Of a stretch of DNA of 64,000 nucleotides, positions 12,661 to 23,837 are shown in pieces; the first letter of the stretch is position 1, and the number at the start of each line of letters is the position of its first letter. Made by a program: the position numbers and the translations under genes. The notes beneath the pieces are model-generated. The model had not been told where the DNA came from, did not search any database, and saw nothing but the letters and a program-made list of their open reading frames with translations. The stretch covers positions 2,156,501-2,220,500 of the forward strand of contig NC_090129.1 of the NCBI RefSeq assembly GCF_040581485.1, read 5' to 3'. The DNA is from Linepithema humile. Lineage: Eukaryota; Arthropoda; Insecta; Hymenoptera; Formicidae.

Positions 12661-15617
12661 TGTAAAGCGTGAGATTTCTGGTGGAATAAAAAATTAACCG
12701 ACGGCGTGTTTACTTGCCGGGTTCACGACGCTGGCAGCAGATTGCATATTTAATGAAGTGTGTGAAGTGCTACTCTCGCCGATGTTTGTCACGACGATGA
12801 AATAGGGAGCGCGGAGCGCCTCGGAGCCAGCGATTCAAACGGTACCATATCGCTATACATATTGCATTAGACGGTATTATGCATTATCGCGCGAGACGAG
12901 TAAAGCGAAGAATGACTTAAGGGTTGACGTGCGACCGGCGGAAAGCAGTAATTTCTGTGATTGCTGCCTGACCTCGCGTACGAGCAAAATAAACGGCAAA
13001 GACGGGTGAAGGGGAGTCACGGTCTCAGAAGTGGATTATCCGTAAAAAAGCGAATTCGTAATTAATCAGACTTGAATTGTGAAGCTTGAATATTTTTAAC
13101 GCGTTATTCTACGTGTAAATTATTAATTTCTATTGCGCCGTTGTATCCATTGTGTATATATCGTGCACTTGGCGATAGAAAAAGTTTCGTGATTCCGGAA
13201 TGAATGAATTTATTGAATAATTATAATAAGTAGGCATTTCTCTAAATCGTATTCATTTATCGATGTAAAGAATACAATGACGTACCTCCGTTTATCCGTT
13301 TGCCCTTTAAATATTGCGCAACACCGTGCAGGAAAAATCCATTTCCGACCGTTTCGCTAAAAGGCTCGTCCGTTCGGAATTGTAATAACTTCCAATCGAG
13401 AGCATGCGAAAGGCCGGTGCGAGTAACGCGCGTCAACGTCAACGCGTGTATCCGACTGGCGGAAACAGATGCTGCGGACGTCTACGCACATCCGGCGCGC
13501 ACTCTCCACCACGCGGAGGCACCTAAATCCCCGTTTAGCGCGAGCCAATCGCGACAAAGGGAATCTGAAAGATACGAAGGATGATCCGGCTTTTCTATTA
13601 ATCGCTAAACACAGTTACAAGAAGCGTGATAAGAATGCACAGTATTTTTTTTTTCAATAGCATTATTTAGTCATTCTTTTTAGATTTGTATTCAAGAATA
13701 TTCTCCATTTTCCTTTTAATGAACAGCGAGTTGCGTAAAGCTGCAACAAATGCGATATTCATATATTCTTTGGCGTATAATATGAAGTACGATAAATTAA
13801 TCGTAATGCGAGCTGTTATTATTTTAATTACGTCATCGGCAATATTATAATATTAAATCATCATTGAGTGATAATATTTCGATAATAACTGCGACGTTTA
13901 ATTTTCAAAACTCTATTACGTTTCACAGTTTGATAGACACCCCGGACATCGTCACATGTGCGTGATAAGCGGGTTGCACCCGTCACCCGAGGCTGAGATA
14001 ACCGAAGGGCGATTGCAGTCGGACACACTCGTGGCCGCTATCTCGCGAGCCGGCAGCGATGTAACGTGGCTTTAATACGATCGCGGTAGCGGCGGCGCAC
14101 CGACGACGTACCGACCATTAATTCGAGGTCTTTGTTAACGCGGGCGAGAGAGAGGGCCGTCGCTCCGTGGCACGGCGCCACATCGTCGAGTGGTTGCAGC
14201 CCGGAATGAGGTTGCAGCCGAGACGCGATGGTGGTTTGTATCGAGGCGAGATTGCATACGTCGCTCGCAGGAATCCTCGCGTTATGCACCATGTATTCCC
14301 TCGGCGACGATCCTGATAATAATGCGCTACCGTCGGGGCTCGTCCAAAGTTGCGAATGAACATCCGGGATCGAATGTATCGTTTATAAATAAGTTCTGCT
14401 GGTGATAAAAAAAAAATAATAACCGTATGACGTAAGATGTATCGTGAAAGTTATTATTTTTTACCTCGCTGTTTTATTCATTCGAACGTGTGCGGAAGTT
14501 GACGTTGAACGGGCCGAGGCGCTTTTCGTTTAATATTCTCTGCGGATCGATTTCTTCTGACGATGTTTTTGTACGTTGTATTCACGTACGTAAGGACTTG
14601 AGCGTAATACATAAGCGTCCCTACGCGACCCGGAACGCTCGATGCGTAAGCGCTTACGTAGAGCGTCTCATTGATCGTCGCGCTCTTGCGTCACGCTCGC
14701 ACCGTTATGCAAATTCACGTGTAATCACTGTTACGCTGAACCTAATATTCGTCACTTTTATCGCATCAAGAAGCAAATATTTCCCTCTCCGAAAACTGGT
14801 TTACATTTAACAATGTTTTCAGAAGAAATGCAAACGTCTCTTCTTGTACTTTGCATAATTAATTTGCAGGCGCAATGTTTTCGTAAATGAATATTCGTTA
14901 CACGGGGAGAAAGAATCGGCAGTTTCGATTTTGCTGCACGGACAAAATCGCGTCCTTAAAATTTCGCGATTGCATTACCTCGCGGTTGTAATCGCGGTTT
15001 CACATTTGCGCGCAATTGGATTTTCGTATCTCGCCATGCCGCGACGTTAAATACACTCGAAATGCGTCAGCTCATTAATTCCTGACATCATTTTGATCCC
15101 GCGAATTGAAATTCCCGTTCTCACCCGCAGGATCCGTGTTTCCTCTGACCGTATCAAGATGCATTTATGCGCGCAGTATGACACTTCCAATGCATACCCA
15201 AGATAGCGACGCCGCTTGAGGAATGTCATCGCTTCGCACGGGCCCTTGCATTATGCGTCTCGTTATGGCGGAGTGCACTTCGGATTCGCGAAGACAACTG
15301 CGCAGTGGCAGCCGAATTTCTCTCGACGGATTCTCTAATTAACGTGATAATCGCGCCCGGGAATCTGCATTTTCATCCATGCGCCCTCGCAGATTGCCCG
15401 CTAAAGTGCGAATATACGAATCTACCTGTGTGGATTTTTAATTGAGAACATCTGTGAGGTGTATCTGTAATTAACAAATATTTATAAATACTCGCTCTCA
15501 CTCTAAATATTCATCTCGAAATAAGTTTCGCGAAATATATTTGCGTTTATGCGATCGGAGCGACGACGTTTGAAAGTATTGTCGGCGCTAAATGTGTGCT
15601 GTCTTTTTATTTTACAG
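12661..15617. other. Intronic sequence before the PDZ3 exon; nothing supported
   Basis: No frame with coding character and no convincing exon. Moderately GC-rich at 13900-14300 and 15000-15400. Confidence 0.5.
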
Positions 15618-15831
15618 GGAGGTACGCACTGTCGTATTGAACAAAGGATCCTCTGGGCTGGGCTTCAACATTGTCGGCGGTGAGGATGGCGAAGGTATCT
15701 TCATCTCGTTCATTCTAGCCGGAGGCCCGGCCGATCTCAGCGGTGAATTACGCAGGGGCGATCAGATACTGAGCGTTAATGGTGTCAATCTTCGAACAGC
15801 CACTCATGAAGAGGCTGCCGCAGCCCTCAAG
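15618..15831 (+). CDS. dlg1: dlg1 exon: most of PDZ3
   Basis: The acceptor is tttacag at 15611-15617 and the donor is AAG|GTGAGA. The exon starts in phase 2 (one base completes the codon) and ends on a codon boundary (…AALK). It carries the PDZ carboxylate-binding loop GLGF, the stretch IVGGEDGEGIFISFILAGGPADL typical of Dlg PDZ3, and the alpha-B helix start with His (ATHEEAAAAL), the class-I PDZ ligand-selecting residue. Reading on past the donor gives a short tail with no PDZ similarity, supporting the splice. Confidence 0.96.
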
Positions 15832-17683
15832 GTGAGACCTTCGAATGATCTAGCGTTTGCCATTGCACGATACGTAAGTTTCAAGCAATTGTGAAATTAG
15901 TTTTTACCTAACAAAAAAATTTAATGTTAGCATAAGTTAATTCATTACAATTCTTTTTACGAAATTGATTACAATTTATATGTTAATTCAAATTAAAATG
16001 CTAAATAATCGAAATAGAATTTGGATTTAAATGTAGATGATCATGTATATTGATTATCGGTACTTGTATTTTCCAAACTTCCGGAAGTCCGACACAATTC
16101 GCGAAATAATATGTATGGCTTCACGCCGTGCTCTCAGGGTACCGGCCAGACAGTGACAATCGTCGTGCAATATAAGCCAGAGGATTATAACAGATTCGAG
16201 GCAAGGATCCAAGATCTTAAACAACAGATCTCGCAACAGAATGTGATGACAGGCACCCTCATGAGGACCTCCCAAAAGAAATCACTCTACGTGAGGTAAT
16301 TCCGCGCGTAAATCTTTTCGCTATCCGATTCACCGCGCACAATCGTAATCTCGGAGCTCTTCGAACGGTTAATCAATATTCGGTTTTCCGAAGTAGAATT
16401 CATATTGATATTCGAACTATTCCATTTCGCGCGCGTCTAAAATGCGATGGTAAACGTGACGTTTTTCTCCCCGAAGAGCGTTGTTCGATTACGACCCCAA
16501 TAAGGACGATGGTCTACCGAGCCGCGGCTTGGCGTTCCGTTATGGTGAGATCCTGCACGTGACGAATGCCAGCGACGACGAATGGTGGCAGGCGAGGAGA
16601 GTCACTCCTCAGGGCGAGGAGGAGGGTCTGGGCATAATACCCTCGCGCAGGAGATGGGAGCGCAAGCAGCGTGCCAGAGACCGTTCTGTCAAATTCCAGG
16701 GACACATGCCGGTCATTCTCGATAAGGTAAGTCCGGCAGGAATTTCCCAACGAACCCAATTTCTGCAAAAGTATTCATAAATCATGAAATATAATAAGAG
16801 GATTATTTTACAAAGACAAAATATATTGATAAGAATATTATAAATTTCATTATTTGAGTAAAAATCCAAGCGATAAGCGAATTTGTGCAAAAATAATTAT
16901 CATATAAATTCAGATCAATATTTATAAATATAATTGCATTTAATTTTAACGAATATTTTGTCTATCAATATATTCTAGAATACTCGATTGCAAATGTTAA
17001 TCTGTGAAATGTGATCGAAATGTGATAGAGAATCCGATACGATCGTTCTATCACTTCAAAATGATGTAATTGAAAAACTTGATAAGATTTCGCGGCATAA
17101 ACTGCATTTCTATTCTGTAACGCCGCGAGATGATTTGTAATGCGCGTAATCGAAAAAGCATGTCCGTCGGTTTTAGCCGGATTCATTAACGTTGACGAGG
17201 AGAGACGGCTAATTGAATATTCATTCGCGATCGATAGCCGCCGGACTGTTTTCGCCTACAAATTTAATACGATCGAGGGGAAAGCTAGTCGCCCTAAATT
17301 CGCGTCATGTGTATCGCGTGTGTTGAAGCTACGATATTATTTGAAGAGTCCTATTTTTTCAAGGACCATTTAATGAAATTGTCTTTCACGAATGGACGCG
17401 CGCAATAACGAAACATGTAACTGCTCGATCGAATCGCGATTTCCGACGCACGGCGCAAGTAAACTTGTCGGTTTCAGCAATCAACCTTAGACCGGAAGAA
17501 GAAGAACTTCTCGTTCAGCAGGAAGTTCCCGTTCATGAAGAGCAAGGACGACAAGTCCGAGGATGGCTCCGATCAGGAACGTGAGTGTCTAAAAAACGAA
17601 TGTTCCTCCCGCCCGCCCCGTCCTGCACGTTCATGTGCATGTTCTGGCCCATTTTTACTGTGTTTTACGTGTTTTTTCTCGCC

Positions 17684-17728
<45 letters not shown>

Positions 17729-18927
17729 CCTATACTTACCGTGCGACTTAACCGCGTTTCAATTACACGGTTATATCCCTCACTGCCAAGCCCTCGTCCT
17801 CGTAATCGATGGATACAATTTTGATTATTAATTCAGTATGTGTGTGTGTTTCGCAACAGAGTCGGAAAGCTTACCCGAGGACGTTGTAATTCAAGATGTG
17901 ACGTTAGAAAGAAGTACTTTGTCATTTGCACTAATAAAGCCAACTTTTTCTCGCCTGTTCTGCAACGTCACGCAGTATTTTATAAAGCAATTCAATACGA
18001 CATTACGATTTCTAATTTCCACAATGCTGCTTTGCGCGCGAATCTCGCAGCTGGTAACAAGAAGGAAAGAAACGTTCTGAACAAACGTCAATGCTTTTAA
18101 ATGCGATGATAGAGAACGAGAATTTTCGATCGAACGAATAAGACTATCGATATAGGATCTCAAGTTCCGACTCGATTGAGGCCGGAATCAGACACGCCCA
18201 AGTCCCGAATGAGCTTTTGTGTTTTTACCATGTGAAAATGTGATATGTGTTTTGTTTTGCCTGCTTATGTAGGAACGCCCACCACACCCGAGAATGAGAA
18301 CGATCCCACCCGTAAGTATTTTAATTAGTACAGAGTACAAGTAATAAGCTTCGTAAATGTGCGCTTCCAGCATTTCTCATACACAGACGCGCCGCAAGCT
18401 CAAAAGTTTATCTAAAATACGGCGAACTGAATGAAAATTCGGGCTGAAACGTAACTTATTCGAACAAATATCTTTCAATTCTTTTCTTTCTCGTTTCCGA
18501 ATGAAGTAAACTTACGTTTGTGACAGCGCTCGCAAAAATCAAAATTAGAAAGATTCTGTCTCATTGTTGCAATAAATGAAGTTGTAAATATTTATCTTCG
18601 CCTCGAGAGCGAGTTCGCGCGTTTCTTGAACAGGACCTCGCTCGAACTGTCGCTCGCGGGCGAAACGCTGCGCGTCACTCAGCCGCCGCGCGAGGGCAAA
18701 GTCGCTTTGCTCTCGCCTGCGCATGCACGCTGGCATCACGAACTTTTCTGCACCGCACGAAAGTCTCTGGTACTACTAACACCCTGACCGAGACACGCTC
18801 TTATTCTACGCTCTCGACTTCACTTCTAACTTCTGGCTTTTCATTATCGGAGGTTCACGAATAGCCTGTAGTAGCGGTCCAGCACGGTAGAGCAATGTTC
18901 CTCTCAGATAGTAGCTCATGTTCTCTG

Positions 18928-18960
<33 letters not shown>

Positions 18961-19829
18961 TTCTCTTTCTCTCTCTCTTTCTTTTTCTCTTTTTTTCTTC
19001 CCCCCCACGAAGGAATAGTAAAACGCGGTAGAAACGCAACCCCTCTTCATCTTCCATGGATCATGTCACGAAGCACGTCATCGTCATCTTCCCATCAGAG
19101 ACACACTCACCAACACTTCGATCGGGTGACCGAAAGGGAAATTATCTAAACTACTAGATGCATGTATACGTCGCATTCTTCGTTGTTGAATCGAGAAAAA
19201 GTTCTCCGCGCCGCTCCACGAGGAAATATAACGCGTGATTTCGGTACTGACTTCAATGTCGACGAAACTGGGCAGGTAGTACATGCTTTCTTAACAACTT
19301 GCTGTTAGCTGAGCGGCGAGCGGAGGAGTGCTGCAGTCTCGAGCAGACACGGCTGATGTACTTTTTTTTTCTTTTTTTTTTTATCGTGTTTTTGACTTTT
19401 TTTTTCGAGCATGAATGTCTCTATAGCGAGGAGGGGATTCGATATCCGTCGAGCGTCGTAAGATAAACGCACGTTGGCATACGCTTCTCAGTTCAATTCT
19501 TCTTGCGTGACGCAATAATCATCGCACGGCGATGTGTCGCGATTAATTGGGCGATTAGATCGGGTGTGATTCGGATTTGCGTGTCTCGCACCAGACTTCG
19601 CAAAACGCACTTGCAAACTTCATATTCGTCCATCGAATTCATTCATAGTGTGCGCGCCGGAATCGCGCGCGCAGTAGAGTCTTCGAGAGTTTAGTGCTTT
19701 TAATTAATCCTAGCGATAATTAACGGTCGCTTACTTAGTACGCAACGTATACTGAAATATATTCAACTTGTTATGTTCTAGCATTCATGCTGTGCTACAC
19801 CCAGGACGACACTAACACTGAAGGTAATC

Positions 19830-19868
<39 letters not shown>

Positions 19869-22800
19869 TCGCTCCCGCTCTTTTTATCTCGCTGTCTTTA
19901 GCCCTTCTATCTTTCTCTCTCTCTCTTTCCTTTCTCTATATCATATCTTTCCTGCTCCTCCTCATATCGAAGAGGTCGTATTGCCTGGGTCAATTATGCG
20001 GGATAATGACTTCCGGTCACGATAACGCGCGAATAGATTAATGCAATTAATATTGATACCAAAGTTACTTTGATGTTAATTATTTCAATAGCGCACCTAA
20101 TAACATCGTCTAATGCAAAACGAATGCACTCGGATATTAATTAATGGAAATTCATGCAAATTCAACACTGTGAGTTTAAATTTGTCAGATGATAAGATAT
20201 CGGTGCTGGAAAGTAATTGTGAATTGTCGTGACCGAAAAGTCTCGACGCATCCTCTGTTCCATCGTTTCCTTGCGACATGATCCATCACGCTTGCATATA
20301 TTCACCAGCAATTATTCAGGAGTAAAGTATACGCCGACATTTATTGTCGCCATGGGCAGCATAGCATATCTATCGTTTAGTTTTCGATAGCACAATGTAA
20401 AAAGTCAACTCAAAGTCTTGATGAATAAGCAATGCGACATCCATAAAAGCGTATAAAATTGTGAATGAACTTAATATCGCAATCTCTCTCGACATTTGAG
20501 ACAAGCGAACTCAACTAACTTTCGACATTTCAAAGCCGAAATTATTTTGCAAACTTTCGAGATAAAGGCCGAAATCTGAGGACTATCGACACGACTTAGA
20601 GTTGACTCGTGGAGGTGCTGGTCGATTATCGAGAACTTTCCCGGCGACTCGTTAATCATCCGACGCTCTTCCTCACCGCCGCGTCTTCGCCGTCCATCAC
20701 TCGTCTCTCATTCATTACGTAATTTATCCTTCTCTCTATTTTCTTATTCGTTCAAGATGTGTCTTGCGCCAAAGGGAGTAGAGAAATTTTGTATCGCGTT
20801 CAGCTGCCGTATATGGAGGAACTCACGTTAGTTTATCTGGAAAAGGAGGGCGATGAGCCCGATGACGACCTTAGTAAGTCGTAGCCGAGAGCAGAATTGT
20901 GTGAACCGTAGTGTGAGCGCGACGCGCACACAGCCGATTTTCTTTTGTCACAGGAGACTAACGCAGATCGCAGACAGTTATAACCCTTCCGACGGGATAA
21001 TCGGGCGGATAGCTATGTTGTTTGTAACCCTGCAGGGTGTGTGTCAGCTAACGATCTCCGATACGGATCTCCCATTAACGCTTCCAATGTCGCGCGAATC
21101 GAATGCCGCGTCGCGGTCGCGGCAATATCGTACGAAATGTAATAAGGATAATCGAATGAAATATTTCGTTACTTTCGCCACTTTACTGTATGCTGTCTAA
21201 TTTTATTAATAGCGCGTGACGTACAACGTTTATACCGGTTCAAGTTCGACCGCACGGCGCGCTCGCACCGAAATCGGCTTCGTGATCGAAATCGAGAAGC
21301 AATCGCGAATACAATTCTCCCGCTTAAGGCACTAATCGAGAAACGTCCGTCTCCTTCGACAGCCGTTAATTTCCCGGGGCTCGTCTTCGCGTTAAATTGC
21401 TGACGGAACGTGTCCCGCGCCGAGACGGCTTCGCGCGCAATTGAGACGGCCGCGCGACGTGCTTCCACGACTCTGTTTTCTCGTTTCGTTTTCTTTTCTT
21501 TCTTTTTTTTTTCTTTTTTTTTTTTTTTGTCGTCGCCGCTCTCCACCCTCCGATCGTGTAGAGCCCCGTAGACATTAACAGCAGCGGGCGCAATTAGAGC
21601 GCGCAAATAGGCGAAGGAATCGCGTCGCTTCTTCTTGTCGTCCGCCGGAAACGTCGGGCGCGAAGCGCGCTTCTCATTCTCACGTCCGCGCGAAAGTTCC
21701 GGACACGTATTCGATTATCGCGACTGAAACTCGAGAAGAAGCGACGACGCCGTCGCTTCGTGCTCGCATTAATATCGAGCTCGTAACGTACGTTAGCGGC
21801 GCGCGGTATTGATTACGAATAGAGACCTCCCTCCCGTTTCTTTCTCCGCCAAGTACTAGTGTACAGCCGCTATACATACTAACGCCACTTGCACCTGACG
21901 TTCCTGGATCGCTTACAAGTTTTCTAGTCATTAGGAAAGATGTAGCTTTTACTCCCTCTCCCTCTGCTTCGATCTCACCCCGAAAGCATGCTCGTGACTC
22001 GTCCAACGAAATGTCCCAGTACTTGTCCTTGAAAACGGAACACTCGAGCCGGACGAGACCGCTCGGGACAATCGAGGCGTCCAGCGCTGGAGGACTCTTG
22101 ATCCGGCCGGAGGAAACGGTTTCGAGCGGTTCCCGCGCGAGTGCTCCGCTCGTGTAACATTGTGCAGCGTCCGTTTTTCGTGGAGGTGTGTGAATTAATC
22201 GCTGATATCACGAGGGGAGGAAGGCCTGTCTTTCTCGGGAAGCGGGAAGTGTCGTTATTCGTCTTTTGGGGATGACGAGTGTTGCTTTTTTTTCCGTTGT
22301 TGTGTGAATAAACTTGTGTGCCGTCCAGGATTTGCGAGAATGCGAGATTGCTAGCGATCACCCGACGAGAAGCGTCCCCCTCTTCGGGAATGGGTGGGCG
22401 CGTCGCAAAGTCGTGCGTATCTAAATTGAATTGAACGATTGCAGGCAGCGAAGAGAACGTCCTCTCGTACGAGGCCGTGCAGCAACTGACGATACAGTAC
22501 ACGCGTCCCGTGATCGTTCTCGGACCGCTCAAGGATCGCATCAACGATGATCTCATCTCCGAGTTCCCTGATAAATTCGGCAGCTGCGTTCCACGTAAGT
22601 GTCACTCGACGCTCGATTATCAACGACGGAGACGTGTGGGTTTTGTATACCGATCTTTTGCGCGCCGACAGATACAACAAGGAGTAGAAGGGAATACGAG
22701 GTGGACGGACGGGATTATCACTTCGTGGCGTCGAGGGAACAAATGGAGAGAGACATACAGAATCACTTGTTCATAGAGGCCGGACAATATAACGACAATC

Positions 22801-23837
22801 TTTATGGAACATCCGTGGCGTCCGTGCGGGAAGTAGCTGAGAAGGTGCGCGTAATTTTAGTTTTTTTTTTTTTTTTTTTTTTTATGTAAAATGTTTATAT
22901 ATAATTGAAACATTTATGAAAAATTATTGAAAAATTTGCAATTTTTCAGGGCAAGCACTGTATTCTTGATGTGAGCGGGAATGCTATCAAGAGGTTACAA
23001 GTAGCACAACTTTATCCTATCGCCATCTTTATCAAACCAAAATCGGTCGAATCTGTCATGTGAGTTTAACAATAATTATCGATCGATCTCTAATATTAGT
23101 TTCACTATTATCTATCGTATTACAATTTATACTTATTATTTCAGGGAGATGAATAAGAGGATGACCGAGGAGCAAGCAAAGAAGACGTACGAGCGTGCCC
23201 TAAAGATGGAACAAGAATTTGGTGAATACTTTACTGGTGAGTCAAAACGTTTAAAATCTATTGAATGAATAAATGAATAGTTTATAAAATTATTCCACTC
23301 AGAGAGTTACAATCTCTCTTATATTCTCTCTCCTTGTGCCTTATGTCACTTATAACACGCTTGAGAATCTTAATACTTAGTGGTCCTAGAATTTTAGAAG
23401 TTACATTTTCCGCAATGCATTGAAATTTTCTATTTTAAACAAAGAAATAGTCTAAAATGTTAATCAGCTGATATCGAAAAGATTATTATTATAAAGAAAT
23501 GTTTGAATGTTATGTTCTAGTCTATTAAATTCATGAATTAAATATATAATTGAATTAAAACATCTAACAAATTTTGATTAATTATGCCGATACAATATTC
23601 TGGATAACGCAATATAACTCATTGTATTGATAAATCTCAGAATAGATTGATATCTCAAAGAATCAGAGTCATAATCGCTGCAATGATTCAACTGTTCTCA
23701 TTGTCTAATTAAGTCACTCGTTCGCAGCCGTTGTCCAAGGGGACACTCCCGAGGAGATCTATGTCAAAGTGAAGGAGGTCATCTCCGAGCAATCTGGACC
23801 GAACATCTGGGTTCCGTGCAGGGACCAGCAACTGTGA
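15618..23837 (+). CDS. dlg1: Discs large (Dlg) MAGUK scaffold, 3' part: PDZ3-SH3-HOOK-GK
   Basis: Membrane-associated guanylate kinase scaffold. In insects Dlg organises septate junctions, epithelial polarity and synapses, binding partner C-termini through PDZ domains. The exons seen are 15618-15831, 16138-16295, 16477-16726, 17478-17580, cassettes 18273-18311, 19782-19823 and 20757-20873, then 22445-22594, 22672-22844, 22950-23059, 23145-23236 and 23728-23837. Every junction keeps frame with GT..AG borders. Translation gives PDZ3 (carboxylate loop GLGF), SH3 (ALFDYDP start, WWQARR), a basic HOOK segment and a GK domain ending WVPCRDQQL. Constitutive exons encode about 452 residues, and all three good cassettes add 66. 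The first base of exon 15618 completes a split codon, so an upstream exon is required. PDZ1 and PDZ2 are not in the window. Assignment is from recalled family sequences and is very secure; the cassette combinations actually used are inferred. Confidence 0.96.
16138..16295 (+). CDS. dlg1: dlg1 exon: last strand of PDZ3 and PDZ3-SH3 linker
   Basis: The acceptor ctctcag precedes GGTACC and the donor is GTGAG|GTAATT. It starts in phase 0 and encodes the last PDZ3 strand (GTGQTVTIVVQYKPEDYNRF), then the helical linker and the stretch TSQKKSLYVR that leads into SH3. It ends with two bases of the arginine codon shared with the next exon. Confidence 0.96.
16477..16726 (+). CDS. dlg1: dlg1 exon: SH3 domain
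   Basis: The acceptor is cccgaag and the donor is GATAAG|GTAAGT. The exon encodes ALFDYDPNKDDGLPSRG, the RT-loop region, then NASDDEWWQARRV and IPSRRRWERK. This is the split MAGUK SH3, which does not bind classic proline ligands but folds with the GK domain. It ends in phase 0 after the motif VKFQGH and a short tail. Confidence 0.96.
17478..17580 (+). CDS. dlg1: dlg1 exon: basic HOOK segment
   Basis: The acceptor gtttcag precedes CAATCAACC and the donor is GAAC|GTGAGT. It encodes STLDRKKKNFSFSRKFPFMKS followed by an acidic run ending GSDQE. The Lys/Arg cluster is the HOOK segment between SH3 and GK, known in the family as a calmodulin and protein 4.1 contact region. The exon ends in phase 1, the phase shared by all downstream cassettes and by the GK exon. 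Confidence 0.95.
17685..17725. repeat. (TA)n microsatellite in dlg1 intron
   Basis: Uninterrupted TA repeat of about 41 bases, about 100 bases after the donor of the HOOK exon. Confidence 0.95.
17860..17913 (+). CDS. dlg1: Possible weak dlg1 HOOK cassette exon (18 codons)
   Basis: A cag acceptor at 17857-17859 after a TG-rich tract opens a frame in phase 1 reading QSESLPEDVVIQDVTLER. A GT at 17914 would restore phase 1, giving a 54-base in-frame exon. The acidic, proline-containing sequence suits a HOOK insert. The donor (AGAA|GTACTT) is weak. If unspliced, the frame runs on to a stop at 18080 and would give a Dlg without GK. Not secure. Confidence 0.3.
18273..18311 (+). CDS. dlg1: dlg1 HOOK cassette exon, 13 codons
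   Basis: There is a strong pyrimidine tract and acceptor (gcctgcttatgtag) and a strong donor (ACCC|GTAAGT). Entered in phase 1 it reads RTPTTPENENDPT and leaves in phase 1. A 39-base symmetric exon is typical of alternatively spliced MAGUK inserts. It adds a threonine/proline and acidic stretch between the basic HOOK and the GK domain. Confidence 0.75.
18922..19008. repeat. (CT)n polypyrimidine tract in dlg1 intron
   Basis: CT repeat interrupted by TTT, ending in a C7 run. The low-complexity open frames here are artefacts. Confidence 0.95.
19782..19823 (+). CDS. dlg1: dlg1 HOOK cassette exon, 14 codons
   Basis: Acceptor ttatgttctag, donor GAAG|GTAATC. In phase 1 it reads PFMLCYTQDDTNTE and exits in phase 1 (42 bases). 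A (CT)n tract begins ten bases after the donor, a placement that could affect splicing. The acceptor and phase are good; actual use is inferred. Confidence 0.7.
19833..19872. repeat. (CT)n tract directly after a cassette donor
   Basis: The CT repeat begins ten bases beyond the GT of exon 19782-19823. Such tracts can bind polypyrimidine-tract proteins that control exon inclusion; that role here is inference. Confidence 0.9.
20757..20873 (+). CDS. dlg1: dlg1 HOOK cassette exon, 39 codons
   Basis: Acceptor ttcttattcgttcaag, donor CTTA|GTAAGT. In phase 1 it encodes 39 residues including LYRVQLPYMEELTLVYLEKE and an acidic end DEPDDDL, then exits in phase 1 (117 bases). The sequence looks protein-coding and is the largest HOOK insert seen here. 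It probably contributes to HOOK-GK packing. Confidence 0.8.
22445..22594 (+). CDS. dlg1: dlg1 exon: start of GK domain
   Basis: Acceptor attgcag, donor CCAC|GTAAGT. Entered in phase 1 it reads SSEENVLSYEAVQQLTIQYTRPVIVLGPLKDRINDDLISEF. The nucleotide-binding loop is degenerate (GPLKDR rather than GxSGxGK), as in all Dlg proteins, so the domain is a phosphoprotein-binding module and not an active guanylate kinase. Confidence 0.96.
22672..22844 (+). CDS. dlg1: dlg1 exon: GMP-binding-like part of GK
   Basis: Acceptor cgccgacag, donor GAGAAG|GTGCGC. The split histidine codon joins to HTTRSRREYEVDGRDYHF, then REQMERDIQNHLFIEAGQYNDNLYG and SVREVAEK. This is the family's most conserved GK stretch. 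The short intron before it is 77 bases. Confidence 0.96.
22861..22883. repeat. T23 homopolymer in dlg1 intron
   Basis: A run of 23 T lies 16 bases after the donor of exon 22672-22844. Confidence 0.95.
22950..23059 (+). CDS. dlg1: dlg1 exon: GK core
   Basis: Acceptor atttttcag, donor TCAT|GTGAGT (ends with two bases of a methionine codon). It encodes GKHCILDVSGNAIKRLQVAQ, then LYPIAIFIKPKSVESV. The preceding intron contains a 23-base T run. Confidence 0.96.
23145..23236 (+). CDS. dlg1: dlg1 exon: GK helix region
   Basis: Acceptor attatttcag, donor ACTG|GTGAGT. It encodes MEMNKRMTEEQAKKTYERAL and MEQEFGEYFT, the LID/C-terminal helices of GK. It leaves in phase 1, matching the terminal exon. 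Confidence 0.96.
23728..23837 (+). CDS. dlg1: dlg1 terminal coding exon
   Basis: Acceptor actcgttcgcag. It reads AVVQGDTPEEIYVKVKEVIS, then EQSGPNIWVPCRDQQL and a TGA stop at 23835-23837. This is the usual MAGUK C-terminus, although family members often end in KESL or KEKL; here the ending is RDQQL. The preceding intron is 491 bases and AT-rich. Confidence 0.95.

Noticed and set aside
15832..15894. Read-through of the PDZ3 exon to a stop at 15894
   Set aside because: Donor GTGAGA and the next exon restore the PDZ3 last strand exactly; the read-through tail has no similarity.
18895..19149. Ser/Leu/Phe-rich frame over the CT repeat
   Set aside because: Low-complexity translation of a microsatellite.
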